A stretch of DNA of 64,000 nucleotides from Azadirachta indica (Eukaryota > Streptophyta > Magnoliopsida > Sapindales > Meliaceae): assembly GCA_022749755.1 (NCBI GenBank), contig CM040446.1, positions 10,502,367 to 10,566,366 on the forward strand, written 5' to 3'. The translations under genes were made by a program, and so were the position numbers. The notes below the pieces were generated by a model. It was given only the letters and a program-made list of their open reading frames with translations. It searched no databases and was not told where the DNA came from. Shown here piece after piece: positions 36,966 to 50,972 of the stretch (positions within the stretch are counted from its first letter, which is position 1; each line of letters starts with the position of its first letter).

Positions 36966-38085
36966 AGAAACTGTAAAATATGAAAAGATATAAATACAAA
37001 GTTGTGCCTAATATTACACATCTCACTTTCTTACTTTACATGAAAATAAGTAAAATCTCAAATTTTGGATAAAAATGTCCTAATACATGGTATTGGTTCG
37101 ATTCCAAGTTCAACATCAAAATAGATGGACAGTAAATATTTCCTTTTCTTTAAATTCTCGATGGAATTTATTAAAAGTCATCATGAATTATTGTTAATCA
37201 TATCTCTTTAAGTACTCATACGTTATTAGCATTTTGATTACATGGTAAAATGACACTAAAATTATAAAGCAAAATTGCTAACACAACTACATGGAATGAT
37301 TATAGGGTAAAAACATCATATTGGAATGTTTTAAACATATCGAAATAAAACAGACAAATACATTATTCATAAAATAATTCAAATAAGAAAGCTAAATATA
37401 ACCTTATCCTTATAAAAAGAAAAAAGTTTAGATTTTGGTTTCACAAATAAAGCATCAGTATTGTTTAGGGAATCGTCCACATGCTTACCATGCACTACCT
37501 TATCACCCCTATTCTTGCCTTGTTTGGAGATTCCATCATCTCCGGCACAACTATTTACATTAATTGTTCTGTTACATTCTTAGGGATGAGGGGTCATTTT
37601 CTTGGGCAAAATAAGTTGAACAATAAAAATAATAAAATATAAAATATTAGGTTGCAATTTTTCCTAAGTAAAACAATAATGCCTATTGGCTCCATTCTCC
37701 TTTTTGATTTTTAATTCAAATTTGTCTCATTCCTTTCTTTACTTTTATTCAGTTTAGTTTTTTGGTCTCTATGCCATGCCGATCAAGATCAAGCATGACC
37801 TTGTTAGAAGAAAAGTAAAGGACCAGCCTCTTATAATCGAAATTTCACCTTTTATAATCGAAATTTCACAAAAAGAAGTAGTACTGACATCCCATATAAT
37901 CAAATTTAAAGCTAAGCTCTTTACCTAAGACGCAAGACTAGTGTGATATTAGGAACAAATTCTTGACTCTTTGATAACTTATTTAATAAGAAAAATGGCA
38001 AGATGTGGAAATCAGAAAATTCTCTTATATAAATTTAGTTTTAGTAATTCCTACACATTTAAAATTATCAAAACTAGGGGACACC
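36966..38085. other. Spacer between the two LTR-like copies
   Basis: Noncoding AT-rich DNA. GGTTCGATTCC near 37095 matches the internal B box of tRNA-derived genes or SINEs, but no A box or complete element could be matched. A tandem direct duplication of TTATAATCGAAATTTCAC is seen at 37831-37870. Confidence 0.4.
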
Positions 38086-38390
38086 TTGTTGGATCTTATA
38101 GTCGATTAGCATTAATAACAAGGCCCAAAAGAAACAAGGTTTTCAATTAGCAAATCTATCATTGTTAACAAAACATGAGGTTTGGGTATTTAGATATTCA
38201 AATCTACAGAGAACTAGATATGGCTATGAGTAATTTAAAAAAGAAAGGATTCAATCTTCGCTTTCCTTCTTGAAGAAGAGTTTGAGTAAAATAAGAAGAG
38301 TGCAATATATAAATTAAATAAAGGAAGGAGAAAACAAAAAAGAATTTTTTTCCTCGTATAAACAAATCTACTCATTGAAATCAAATAACA
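38086..38390 (-). mobile_element. LTR-like repeat, copy 2 (likely 3' LTR of the minus-strand copia relic)
   Basis: Runs from TGTTGGATC to AAATAACA, so it has TG...CA ends on both strands. It matches copy 1 along nearly its whole length. It starts about 140 bp beyond the C-terminal end of a minus-strand copia pol relic, the expected place of a 3' LTR in minus orientation. The plus-strand string TGGTATCAAC just inside (38399) resembles a primer binding site and would argue for the other orientation; the pol position is given more weight. Confidence 0.6.
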
Positions 38391-38529
38391 TAAAATCTGG
38401 TATCAACAACTAGTTTACTCTTTTCACAATTAAATTTAACAACTATGACTAATGGTTTGAGGTCGCATTGAATTTTTTTATAAAACAATAGGTGTAGATT
38501 GAATATTATGAAATATTTTAAGATTAATA

Positions 38530-40010
38530 TAAAAATATCTCTATATAATAACTTTTGAAAAGTTGATGTAGTCAAAGCTTTAGTGAAGAGTTTAATAAAA
38601 TTATTTTTAAAGCATTATTTGGATAACATTAATTTAATGGCTTTGCTAGAGCTCGTGAATGTAGAAAAACTATGGTGAAATATATTTGGTTCTGTCACTC
38701 TTACTATTTCTCTTACTTTAGCATATACAAACAACATTACTTCAATATATTACTATTAGAATATCTGTAGCAGAAGATAGGTTGTATGAATTTTGAATGT
38801 GATAGATGATGTATCATAAAAGTGATTAAAGAGGTGGCAGCAACAATTTGCTTCTTAATTGCCAAGAAATTGTTGTAAATCGAAATATATTTTGTTCATG
38901 AATAAGTTTTATAAGAATAAGAAAGACAGTCAACATCTGTATAATCAACAAGTCTTGAATTTTGTGTTAACTCACTAAAAGAAAATAATTCTAAATTTAT
39001 TATTACATGAAGCTAACAAAAAATACTGGTTAAATAAGTGTATAACTAAATCTAGCGAAATCAATTTATAAAGAATATGATATCTAGTCTAGTATATTAT
39101 GCTAGATACAATAAAAGAGTAATTGTATTAAGATATGATGTTTTTGGACCAAGTATCTCTTCATTATCTTCTTTAGGCAGAAATTGATCTTTTTTTAGGA
39201 TAAAAAAATTGAACAAATAAAGGATTACTTAAAGGACGAGCTTTATTCATATTGAAATGTTTTAAAATCTTTTTAACATAAACAAATTGTTGGATAAATA
39301 TTTTGTTTGGCTTGTGCTCAATTTCTAAGTTGAGACGATATTTGATTTTTCATAAATCTTTTATTGTAAATTCTTTTTTCAAGTATTCAATAGTTTTTAT
39401 GAACTCTTTAACAGTTCTAATTAAATTCACGTCATTAACATATAATACTATGACGGTGAATCTAAATTTTATCTTTTTTATAAATACACATAAACAAATA
39501 AGATTATTAATATATCCTTCTTTTCATCAAGTATTCACTTGTGCGATTATACTACATAACTCTTGATTGTTTGAATCCATATGAGGATTGTTGTATCTTT
39601 ATTAAATAAAAATGATAAGATTTTGATGTATATGCTTGAAGCATTTTGAATTCTTTAGGAATTTTTATATAAATATCAGCATCAAATGACATGTATTAAT
39701 AAGCTATCACTACATTTATAAGACACATAACAAGTCTTTCGAAATTGTCAAATTTATCAAAAATCAAAATGTAATTGTATCTATTACAAGAAAATAATTT
39801 TATTAAAGTCAACTCCGAGTCTTTTCCGGATCATGAGCAATGATTTGTACTCTACATCTTATAATTTTGTTATTTTCAATATATTTTTCACAAATACTCA
39901 TTTATATTTAATGGGTTTTATATCTTCAAGTGTGTGAACTACATTTTCAACTTAATTATATTTGAATTACTTATTCCCATTAAGACCAATCATGCCTTTG
40001 TTTATATTTA
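38530..40010 (-). pseudogene. Ty1/copia pol relic, reverse transcriptase to RNase H
   Basis: On the minus strand, broken frames preserve copia reverse-transcriptase blocks in order: ADIYIKIPKEF (about 39665), a SYGFKQS-like motif, the active-site region with VLYVND in place of YVDD (about 39450), KEFTIKDL, IEHKPNKIF, and the pol C-terminus LFTKALTTSTFQKLL (about 38560-38600). Many stops and frameshifts make it inactive. The elements code for a polyprotein that copies RNA into DNA in virus-like particles; this copy can do none of it. Similar but shorter traces continue to about 40600. Confidence 0.85.
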
Positions 40011-40885
40011 TTAGTAGTTTATAAGTTATAAATATCTTTAATAATTGCAATAGCTACTGTGATTGAGATCATATTGTTGATGATTATTTTACTATAATTC
40101 AATATTACATGCGTATATGTATAATTTGTAGACTTTCTTTATTTTAAAGGGTCATTACTTCTTTAAGAGCTTTTATTGCTTTGGGGACTTGTGTCAATTC
40201 AAAGACTTATTTCTTTTTATTTACTACAAGTTCTTATAGAGCTAATAATTTAGAAAATATGGGTGCACTTATAGCTCAAGCATTATTTATAATAAGATCT
40301 TAATTCTTTAATTTTTTTTTTTTTGTGAAATAACATCTTTTTAACCAAGTGGTCTAATAAGCTTTTAGGTAATGCATCTTTAAGAGCTTGTATCACTTTA
40401 GAAACTTGTGTTGTTTTAATATTAGTGTCGCTTTATGGACTTGTGTCTCTATATGGACTATCAAATTTTCTGAAGCTAGTAATTCAAAAAATATGAGTAT
40501 ACTTACAGCTTAAGCATTTTTTTTAAATAAGATGTTGATTTTTCAATTTTCTTTTCTGTAGAATAATATATATTGAACCAAGTGATCTACTATGCTTCTA
40601 GCATGCAATAAATGATTTATCTGTTGTCTTTTAATTAAATTTTTGTTGAGACACAATCATCTAACTTAGTTTATTAGTAGTTGTTATATACATCATTTGA
40701 TTAGTCTTTCTCTTATAATATCAATCAATGCATATGGTAATTGGTTTTTAATTTACTAAAATTGTATTATCCTTCACATTTTATTTTCACATTGATTAAT
40801 GCAAGATTAAAATAAGACATAATAGTTGTTTTTCAACAAAGTGCATATAGAAGGCGTTTTTTTTCCTCTAATGGTAAAAAAAATT
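40011..40885. other. Junction region between two opposed copia relics
   Basis: AT-rich sequence with an internal duplication: AAGAGCTT...GGACTTGTGT, AGCTCAAGCATT and AACCAAGTGGTCTA near 40160-40370 recur in diverged form near 40385-40600. Probably decayed pol from either element. No intact frame. Confidence 0.45.
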
Positions 40886-40889
40886 ATTT

Positions 40890-42480
40890 CATTAAAATGA
40901 TAATTCACAAAACATTTAATAAATAGATCACTTATTGAAGGTTCAAGACATTTGATAATTGAATGTATGTTAAAACTAACATAAATTATGAAATGTGATT
41001 ATCATCCACAAACTATTAATGAATAAAGGCATATATACTAGCCTTAATCAAAAAAAGCAATTTAACCAATTTACCAAACGTATAATATTTGGATATGCAG
41101 TCCACATAATTGACAATGTCAAAATTGTTGGATACAAATACGTATTTGTAAGAAAGTATAATGATAATAACGAGATTATAAGATACAAAACATAACTTGT
41201 TACTCAAGGTTTCTTGCAAGACCTAAAATTACTTTAATAAAACTTATTCTCCTATAGTGGATATAACTATATTTTAGTTTTGATAAATTTAGTAGGCTCA
41301 AAGAGACTTGATATGTGTCTTATAGATAAAGTAACAACTTATATATATGGGTCACTTGACACTAATATTTATATAAGAAACCCTAAAGAATTTGAAATAT
41401 CTGAATCATATATGTCAAAGCATTGTAGTTTATATTCAATTAGGCTACAACAATTCTTATATAAATTGAAACAATCAAGGATGTGTTTAATATAATTGTT
41501 TAAGTGAACACTTGATAAAAGAGAGATATGCTAATAATCCTATACGTTTAATGCATATTTATAAAGAAATTTGGAACTCCTAAAAACCTCTTAAAAGGTA
41601 TTAAGTACTTGAAAAAAGAATTTGGAATAAAAGATCTTGGAAAAAATCAAATATTATCTTGGCTAAAATATAAATCTAACAAAATGTTTATTAATCCAGT
41701 AATCTATATGGAAAACATTTTAAAATATTTTTATATGGCTATAACTCATTTGTTAAGTAATGTTATAATTGTTTGATCATTTGATCTTAAAAGGGATCTA
41801 TTTCGTGTTGAAGAAGATGATGAAGAGATATTTGGTTTAAAAATATCAAATCTTATACAATTAACACTTTCTTAAATATGACACAATATACTAAACCAAA
41901 CATAGCATACTTCGTAAACTTATTAGTCAGATTTAGTTATGCACTTACTTGATGGTATTGGAATAGCGTCTAACATATTATTCTTACCTCTATAAAGCAA
42001 CAACTTAAGGATTATCTCATTTCAGTGAACCAACATGAACACGAAATGCTAGACTTATTAGCTATGTAAACGTTGGTTGTCTTTCAAAACCCTATATACC
42101 TCTTTCACAAATAAGATACGTTTTTACTTACAGCAATACAATAATCTCATGACAATCTATGAAACAAACTCTTGTCGTTATCTCTTCTAATCATCTTGAC
42201 ATTCTTGCAATACATGAATTAAGCAAAGAGTACATATGGGCCTGATTTTTTATTCATCACATATACATATAAAGTACATGTAATCTATTTACAAAATTTA
42301 ACACAAACATATGAAAAAATGTTGTTTGTGTTGCTTAATTGGAGAAAAATATGTAAAAGGTGACAAAACCAAATATATTTTATCAACATTCTTTTACACC
42401 CATGAGTTGCACTAGAGTCAGCAGATTCATATTAAATAAAAATGTTCCACTAACAATTTCATTATCTTTTCACCAAAACT
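40890..42480 (+). pseudogene. Ty1/copia pol relic on the plus strand
   Basis: Broken plus-strand frames contain copia pol blocks in the proper order: YKYVFVRKYNDNNEIIRYK (41127-41190), INLVGSKRLDMCLIDKVTTY with GSLDTNIYIRNPKEF (41283-41395), LYKLKQS, EFGIKDLGK near 41620, NKMFI...YMENILKYF near 41690, and the RNase H region SMKQTLVVISSNHLDILAIH (about 42155-42215). Traces of FFYTHEL follow near 42390. Stops are frequent. It faces away from the minus-strand relic at 38530-40010, head to head. No matching LTR was found downstream. Confidence 0.85.
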
Positions 42481-42504
42481 TTACCTATATCAATTTTTAA
42501 AAAG

Positions 42505-42665
42505 TTGCCACTCGGACTAAGCTTAAGTGGTTAGAAGGTAGCACTCCTCACTTTGAAGTGCCAGCTTCGATTCCCTTCTTATGCAAATGAGAAGGGAATT
42601 TTTTCACCTTATGTGGGACGCCCACCATATTTGTATTCTCTCCTATGAGAGTATATATCTTTTCA
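42505..42665 (+). mobile_element. tRNA-derived SINE (head region)
   Basis: CTAAGCTTAAGTGGTTAGAA resembles an RNA polymerase III A box, and GCTTCGATTCCC about 40 bases later resembles a B box (GGTTCGATTCC). The remainder (GAGAAGGGAATTTTTTCACC, then GTGGGACGCCCACCATATTT) is not tRNA, as expected of a plant SINE body. It lies just beyond the plus-strand copia relic. No cloverleaf can be folded, so it is not a tRNA gene. Confidence 0.6.
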
Positions 42666-43711
42666 TATAAGGGCAAATATTACCCAAATTAAGTGTAGAT
42701 ATCTGACTGGCACTAAACTCAATTCGATCAATACATATGTAATGTATAATGTATAATACTTCGATTTGACAAATTGACGAGGGAGAGAACTTCGTCAAAG
42801 TGAGCATATTATTATGAGAGAAAAATCAAAAGAATTATGCTAGACAAATGTGTTTATGAGACAGCATTAAGAATATCTAAATCTTTTTTTTTTTTTTGGT
42901 TTTCTAAAGATCGTAGTTCCTTTGCTCTCTTCCATTTTTCTTTTTTTTTTTTAAGAAAGTTATAGAAGTGTAATTGTGTCAATATATATTCCTTTAAATT
43001 CTTTCTCATCAGTCTCTTGACTTTATAAGAGTACGCACGAGAGTTATTAACCCTCCCTACCGCCGTTAGAAACAGTCTCCAAATATTGATTGATGTACAT
43101 GACATAAGACTGCGTGTGTATGGGCAACAAATACAAAAATTTACGAGTTCCAAAGCAGACAAATACGATTGTTATTATTATTATGGAGGGAATATGTCAC
43201 ATTTTAGACAAGGTTAGAAGCTATAAATATAAAATATTGATGATATGCACAAATTAAAATGAGAGCGTGGGCATTGTTAGTTGCAGAAGAGTGTGTGTGT
43301 ACAAATTAATAATCATAAGAAACAGGAAGGTTCTCTTCATTTTGATTTGTGTTAGTGTGAGTTGCCAGATGCACATGGTAATAATGGGATATCATTTATG
43401 TCACCCAACAAAAGCAAGCATTGGTAGTTGTTGAAATGAATTTGTCTGTCTTCAATATCTTTCTTAGGTATCATGCATTTTGTACCTAACCCTAATTAAA
43501 TGTGATATATTCTTGGTTTCAAAATCAATCCAGGTCATATTAAAAAAAAAACAAAAGACAAAAAAAAAAAAAATATTCAATCCAGGCTGAAAAGGAATAC
43601 ACATCAATTGGGAAAAAAGTCAAAGCATATGCTATGCATCACCAACAATCATTGCACGTGGGCAAAGGCAATTTGAAGAGAATATTCAAAGAGAACATAG
43701 TTTTCATTAAA
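42666..43711. other. Intergenic spacer before the tRNA
   Basis: No gene recognised. The minus-strand open frame at 42854-43162 is low-complexity and Lys-rich at its end because of A/T runs, and is rejected as a gene. A GT run lies at 43293-43302. Confidence 0.5.
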
Positions 43712-43793
43712 GTCGCTTTGGCCGAGTGGTTAAGGCGTGTGCCTGCTAAGTACATGGGGTTTCCCCGCGAGAGTTCGAATCTCTCAGGCGACG
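43712..43793 (+). tRNA. tRNA-Ser (anticodon GCU)
   Basis: An intact 82-base class II tRNA. The acceptor stem pairs GTCGCTT (43712-43718) with AGGCGAC (43786-43792), with G as discriminator base. The D arm contains GGCCGAGTGGTTAAGGC (A box). The anticodon stem TGTGC/GTACA closes the loop CTGCTAA, with anticodon GCT reading AGC/AGU serine codons. A long variable arm with stem GGGG/CCCC follows, and the T arm is GAGAG-TTCGAAT-CTCTC (B box). No intron is present. CCA is absent from the gene, as normal in eukaryotes. A poly-T tract starting about 10 bases downstream (43802) ends in TTTTTT and is a likely polymerase III terminator. Confidence 0.97.
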
Positions 43794-43800
43794 AATAGAT

Positions 43801-43808
43801 CTTTTTTG
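43801..43808 (+). terminator. RNA polymerase III terminator of tRNA-Ser
   Basis: A run CTTTTTTG of six T residues begins about nine bases after the discriminator base, the usual place for pol III termination. Confidence 0.75.
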
Positions 43809-44828
43809 TTCTAATTCTTCCAGCGGAGAAACAACAGAAAAGTCGAGAAATAAAAGCATGTAGTCTATAGCCCAGGCCCAAGTGAGTCTAAAAAGAAAAT
43901 GGCAATGGATTGGATAGAAATGTTATTATATATCTATTAGCAAAGATTGATTATTAAATTGCACAATTCGTGCTTGCTTGTTCCGCTCTACTCACCATTT
44001 ATATTATTTCATGTTGTTATACATTATATAGTTTAATCTAATTTCACACTCCTTCATTTTTAGTCCTGAATTATTGTCGCATAGTTTATCACATCCTTTA
44101 CTTTCGCACTTCTTTTTAATATAATAGTTCACAAGACAACGTCATTTTAGTTTTAATCTGCTAAATTAGTATTCAATTATTTGACATAGGGTGGTCTATT
44201 TGGGGGGTTTGTGTCACATTGGTGCTGTCTTAAATAAAATTGTAACATGTTGTGTACTGATTCAAATGAAACTCATTTAATAAACATATCAAATCAAAAA
44301 TTAAAACTTTTGACTTCGTCAAGTTTAAAATAACATTTTTTTTAATCCTTGCTAAATTTAACTTCCAAATGCGGAGAGTATACTCCAAATTGCTATTTCC
44401 CTCTTATATTTCATCCCTCTTATAAGCCTTCATTATAAACTAATAATAGCCAAAAAGCAAGTTATTTTGTATACTTATCAAATTGATAAGGTAGATAATA
44501 ATATTACGACTCAACTCTGAATAACTGACTTCCCAGGGGAATATAAAAGGGACAACCAAACCACAGGCAGCAGAGCACAACCAAAAATTAAAAATGAAAA
44601 TATAATTCATCCACAGAAACTGAGGTTTGGCAAAACAGATAATTTGGCTTAATTTTCACATTAAATATTACATTCAGAATCTAAGTCCATAGCCAGATAA
44701 CAAAAAACAGCATCAGTAGAATTGACAGAAAGTTAAGAAAGGCAGAGGGCCAACAGTAATAGTAATCCAAATCTTCTATTGAAATCTGCACTACATAGCA
44801 GAGATAGATGATCAACAGCTCAAAGGCT
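43809..44828. other. Intergenic spacer and RBX1 3' flank
   Basis: No gene recognised. The last few hundred bases (about 44550-44828) are probably the 3' UTR of the minus-strand RBX1 gene. GCCCAGGCCCAA near 43870 looks like a site II-type box but has no gene beside it other than the tRNA. Confidence 0.5.
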
Positions 44829-47204
<2,376 letters not shown>

Positions 47205-47358
47205 CGTTTTATCGAATATAGTGGAACGAAGAAAACGCACAAACAAACGCTTGTTTTGGTCTCTACACTGACGAGGAAATCAAAACAAGCGAGTGATTGA
47301 AAATTGGAGTACTTAACAAATTAATAGTAAATGCAATTCTTCTCCTAAAGTTTTCGGC

Positions 47359-47393
47359 TTGGGCCTAAGGGTTTTGAGTTTTGGGCTTGGGCC
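47359..47393 (-). promoter_or_regulatory. Site II and telo-box cluster of the RBX1 promoter
   Basis: On the minus strand the sequence carries AGGCCCAAGCCCAAAAC and AAAACCCTTAGGCCCAAG: two or three TGGGCC/TGGGCT site II elements and an AAACCCT telo-box within 35 bases. They lie 155-190 bp upstream of the ATG. This pairing is known from promoters of plant genes active in dividing cells (ribosomal proteins, PCNA). Confidence 0.7.
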
Positions 47394-47400
47394 TATCTCC

Positions 47401-49320
47401 ATTTTGTATTTTATTTCATATTATTCGATTAATTAATTAAATAATTCAAAAAATAAATGTAATTAATATTTTTTATTTAAAAATTAAATAAATAAAACGG
47501 ACGGTTGGCCAAAACAATGGGATCAGAAATAGAAGCTGCGGAAGACTGTCCCTGTTCCTCGCTTCATCCTCTCCAAACTTTAATTCCCGTGGGGAGTTAG
47601 AGATATACATAATTTTACAGGTAATAGTAGATATTTTAAATTTTTATTTTAAATAATACAATATGATATTATATTTTTAATTTTTAATATATAGGAGAAT
47701 CTAAATTAATCAAATTCGCCTATAATCAAATTAATCAAGATTAAATATGAACTGTTCATTAAATCTGTCCAATCATATTGTGTCATATTATCTATTTAAT
47801 AAATGAGTGTATTCATATTAAAAAAAAAAGAAAAAAAACATGTCCAATTTACGTATTTACCATCCTGGAAGCGATGACCTGCATTGGACTTTGAAGTGAT
47901 GACCCGTATTGGACTTATTGTTAGCGAAGAAGGCCTAGTGAGAGATTGGAGCAAAGAATAAAAAATAAGGCCCATTCGGTTACGTAATGGATTTACATAG
48001 TGTTTTGGTTGCGGCTTGATGAACGTGGGCTGTTTTCTTGATTTAAAATGATCTTGATCCAATTTTGGTCTCTCACATAAAATAACTTGCATCTAACTTG
48101 TAATTTCTGTCGATGAGACCTTCTAAAAAAATGTTCGTTTTTTACCTTAATATTAAAAATATGAAATTACATTTAATAAAAAATATGCAATTATATTTAG
48201 TTATAATTAAATTAAAAATTTTGACTTAATATCAAGATATAAAATGTGAATAAATTATAATTTTAACACACTTTTCAAATTTTATTTATTTTCTAAGACA
48301 TAAAATTTCATCTAAATGTTTGTAAAATATAATATTAATTTCTACATATTTATATTCAAAAAGTAATGAATAAAAAATAAATGTAATTTAAATTTATTCA
48401 AATTTATATATTCATATCAATTCATATTTCACACTAAAATAGACGAATAACAAGTAAGTAAAATAAAAAATTTACCATCAAAATTAAAAATTTACTTTCT
48501 GTTGATGATAATTGCTTGACGGTTGAGAATCAGGTGTGGTAAGATCAATAACCAATCAACAAACAAAATTTCTAATCTTAGCCGAGTTCAAGTAACAGTA
48601 AAGAATAAGATTTTAGTATTTCACGAGTAAAGTTTCTCACTTTTATTCAAAACCTTATATTTTGTTTTGTAAAATTCAAATAAATTTTTTAATTATAATG
48701 AATTAAAATATCCTTATAAATTTTATTTATTTTGAATGTATATATAGAGTTTATATTAATTATTTATAAGGATGATTAAGTAAAATTACTAATTTTTAGA
48801 TATTAATATTTAGACATGATAAATAAAAAAAAACATACTATAGAAATTATTTATATTTATATATTCAGATTTATTCAAATAAAAAAAAAAATAGAATGCA
48901 TCACGTGGGTTTACTACTCTCACGTTTGTTTTTCTAAACTTCTCTCCACGAAGTTCTCTTGCAGCTGGGATCAATCCGAATACTTCTCTTAATGGAATCA
49001 CATATACTCTCATTTGATCTTTCTTGCTGATTACTCCATATGTTATGACTACTCTTTCTTGTTGATTACAACACTATCAATGATGAATTTGCTATAAAAA
49101 TAAAAAATAAAAAATAAAAAATAAAAACTAAGCATTTTGCTATGGAGTTAAGAATTAAATTCAATCTTTTCATTCTTTATCTTATGCTCTCATATTTTAG
49201 TTAAGCCAAAGTGGATGCCATTGGCACCATAGAAGGAGAACGGGGATGTTGATGGCTATCACCTAGTTTTTCATTTTTGCTCCTTCTTGCTTGTTGTTTT
49301 CCTCTTAATTTTCGTTTTTG
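47401..49320. other. Intergenic spacer upstream of RBX1
   Basis: No gene recognised. A slightly more complex patch at 47830-48090 holds further GGCC boxes (AAGGCCTAGT, AAGGCCCATT) without a reading frame. A tandem AAAAATAAAAAATA-type run lies at about 49098-49128. Confidence 0.45.
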
Positions 49321-49745
49321 TGTTCGTTTGATTTGACTTTTTCATTAGTCAAAAGGGTTTTTCTAATGATAAAAATTCTTTTCAAATTTTTTAATATCGT
49401 TTGGTTGACAATGAAAAAGAGTTTTTGAGAATTTAAAAAAGCTATTTTTCTTCTATTAAAAGAAGCCCAAAATTTGGGCTTTTGACAGTAGAGTTTTCCT
49501 AACTTTTTTTAAAGGTAAAATTGTCTAAAATACCCTTACTTTATTTTAAAAATTTTACGTAATTTCTTTAAAATAAAACATTAAAAATCTGTTTATTAAA
49601 GTAATTATTCAAATTTTTCTCAAAAGTCATTTGTGACAACCAAATAATTAATAAATTTTTGTTAAAAACTCTACTCATAAAAACTATACGGATAAAAACT
49701 TTACTTTAAAAAGTTCTATTTGAAAAGCTGTACCAAACGGACCCT
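49321..49745. mobile_element. MITE family B, CGTTTG-ended, copy 1
   Basis: Ends GTTCGTTTGATTTGACTTTT and the complement of the right end (GGGTCCGTTTGGTACAGCTT) form short terminal inverted repeats. Inner landmarks are AATTCTTTTCAAATTTTTT, CCCAAAATTTGGGC and TGTGACAACCAAATAATTAA. Size about 425 bp, noncoding. The GGTCCGTTTGG ends suggest a hAT-like plant MITE. Target duplication not resolved. Confidence 0.75.
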
Positions 49746-50539
49746 TTGTCTTTTTTCCTTTTTTTCTATTATTAACTACTTTTTTATTTTTCAATTATTA
49801 CGTGATATGTCCTTCAATTCTTACAAGAAAAGAAAGATGTAAAATTATATTTAAATTATTCTAGCCACCTCTAATATATCAACTAAAATTTTGATCCTAT
49901 CTAAATATATTTTTTTTCATTACACATTACTTTATAATATATTGATATTACATTGAAAACTTTTAATTTTTTTGAAAGTTATGATTAAATCTAATCTAAC
50001 ATTGTCGAAAAATTCAGATAAAATTAGTCTTTACAAATTTTTAAAAAGAAATTGACCTTTACTATATAATTAGAAGGAGTTACATCTAAATGTAGATATA
50101 AAATTTTTATGATTTGTATTATTGTAATATTAGTTTATGATAATATTATATGTATTTAAAACTTAGACATTGCATATACTCCTTATTTGAAATGGTTAAT
50201 ATTCTTATCTTTTAAATAGAATATAGGGGTTTAATTTCTCCCAATTATAACGTGGAGGCCTTTTTTTTCCTAAAGAGAATGCCCAACGTGGGTGTTAGGT
50301 TTTTGAGATATGTCAGACTAGATTTAAGCAAGAATCCTACTTCACGAAAGATTATTAAAACAAAATAATACTATATACTCTAGTTCTAGCTGTAGTTGCA
50401 TGCAAAATTTCATTTTAGTCTATATTATTTTAAAACATAACAATTTATTCTATTAGAGCAATAAAAGTGTTACGAACAGCTCTAACATTTATTTATTATT
50501 TTATCTTAATAGTTATTACTTTGGTCAATATCAATTTAG
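49746..50539. other. AT-rich spacer between two family B MITEs
   Basis: No gene or RNA recognised. Confidence 0.5.
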
Positions 50540-50972
50540 TACCCGTTTAACTTGGTTTTTTTATTAGTGCAAAGGGTTTTTTTTAATAATAAAAATTCTT
50601 TTCAAATTTTTTGATGTCATTTAGTTGATAATGAATAAGGATTTTTGAGAATTAAAAAAGTCTTTTTTTTTAATTAGAAAAAGTTTTAAATTTAAGTTTT
50701 TAACAATGGAGTTGTTCAAGTTTTTTAATTTAAAATATAAAATTATTTAAAATACCTTTATTTTGTTTTAAAAATTTTATGTTATTTATTTAAAATAAAA
50801 TATTAAAAATTTATCTATTAAAATAATTATTCAAAATTTTCTAGAAATTAATTGTGACAACCAAATGATTAATAAATTTTTTGTTAAAAATTTTACGTAC
50901 AAAAACTCTACTAATAAAAAATCTAATGCAAACAGCTCTAATTAAAAAACTATATATACCAAACAAACCCTT
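50540..50972. mobile_element. MITE family B, copy 2
   Basis: Parallel to the copy at 49321-49745 and in the same orientation: ACCCGTTTAACTTGG at the left, AATTCTTTTCAAATTTTTTG and TGTGACAACCAAATGATTAA inside, ACCAAACAAACCCTTTGTC at the right. Both copies end in a similar CCCTTTGTC flank, which may reflect duplication of the whole segment or a preferred target. Confidence 0.75.

Noticed and set aside
37080..37110. GGTTCGATTCC as part of a tRNA gene
   Set aside because: No A box, acceptor stem or anticodon arm could be matched; at most a SINE fragment.
38399..38410. TGGTATCAAC as a primer binding site, making the 38086-38390 LTR a plus-strand 5' LTR
   Set aside because: The adjoining pol relic runs on the minus strand and ends towards this LTR, and the same word resembles the unit of the nearby array; the match may be coincidental.
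42854..43162. 102-codon minus-strand frame
   Set aside because: Contains poly-Lys stretches from A/T runs and no known domain.
43639..43881. 80-codon minus-strand frame over the tRNA
   Set aside because: It is the antisense of the tRNA-Ser gene.
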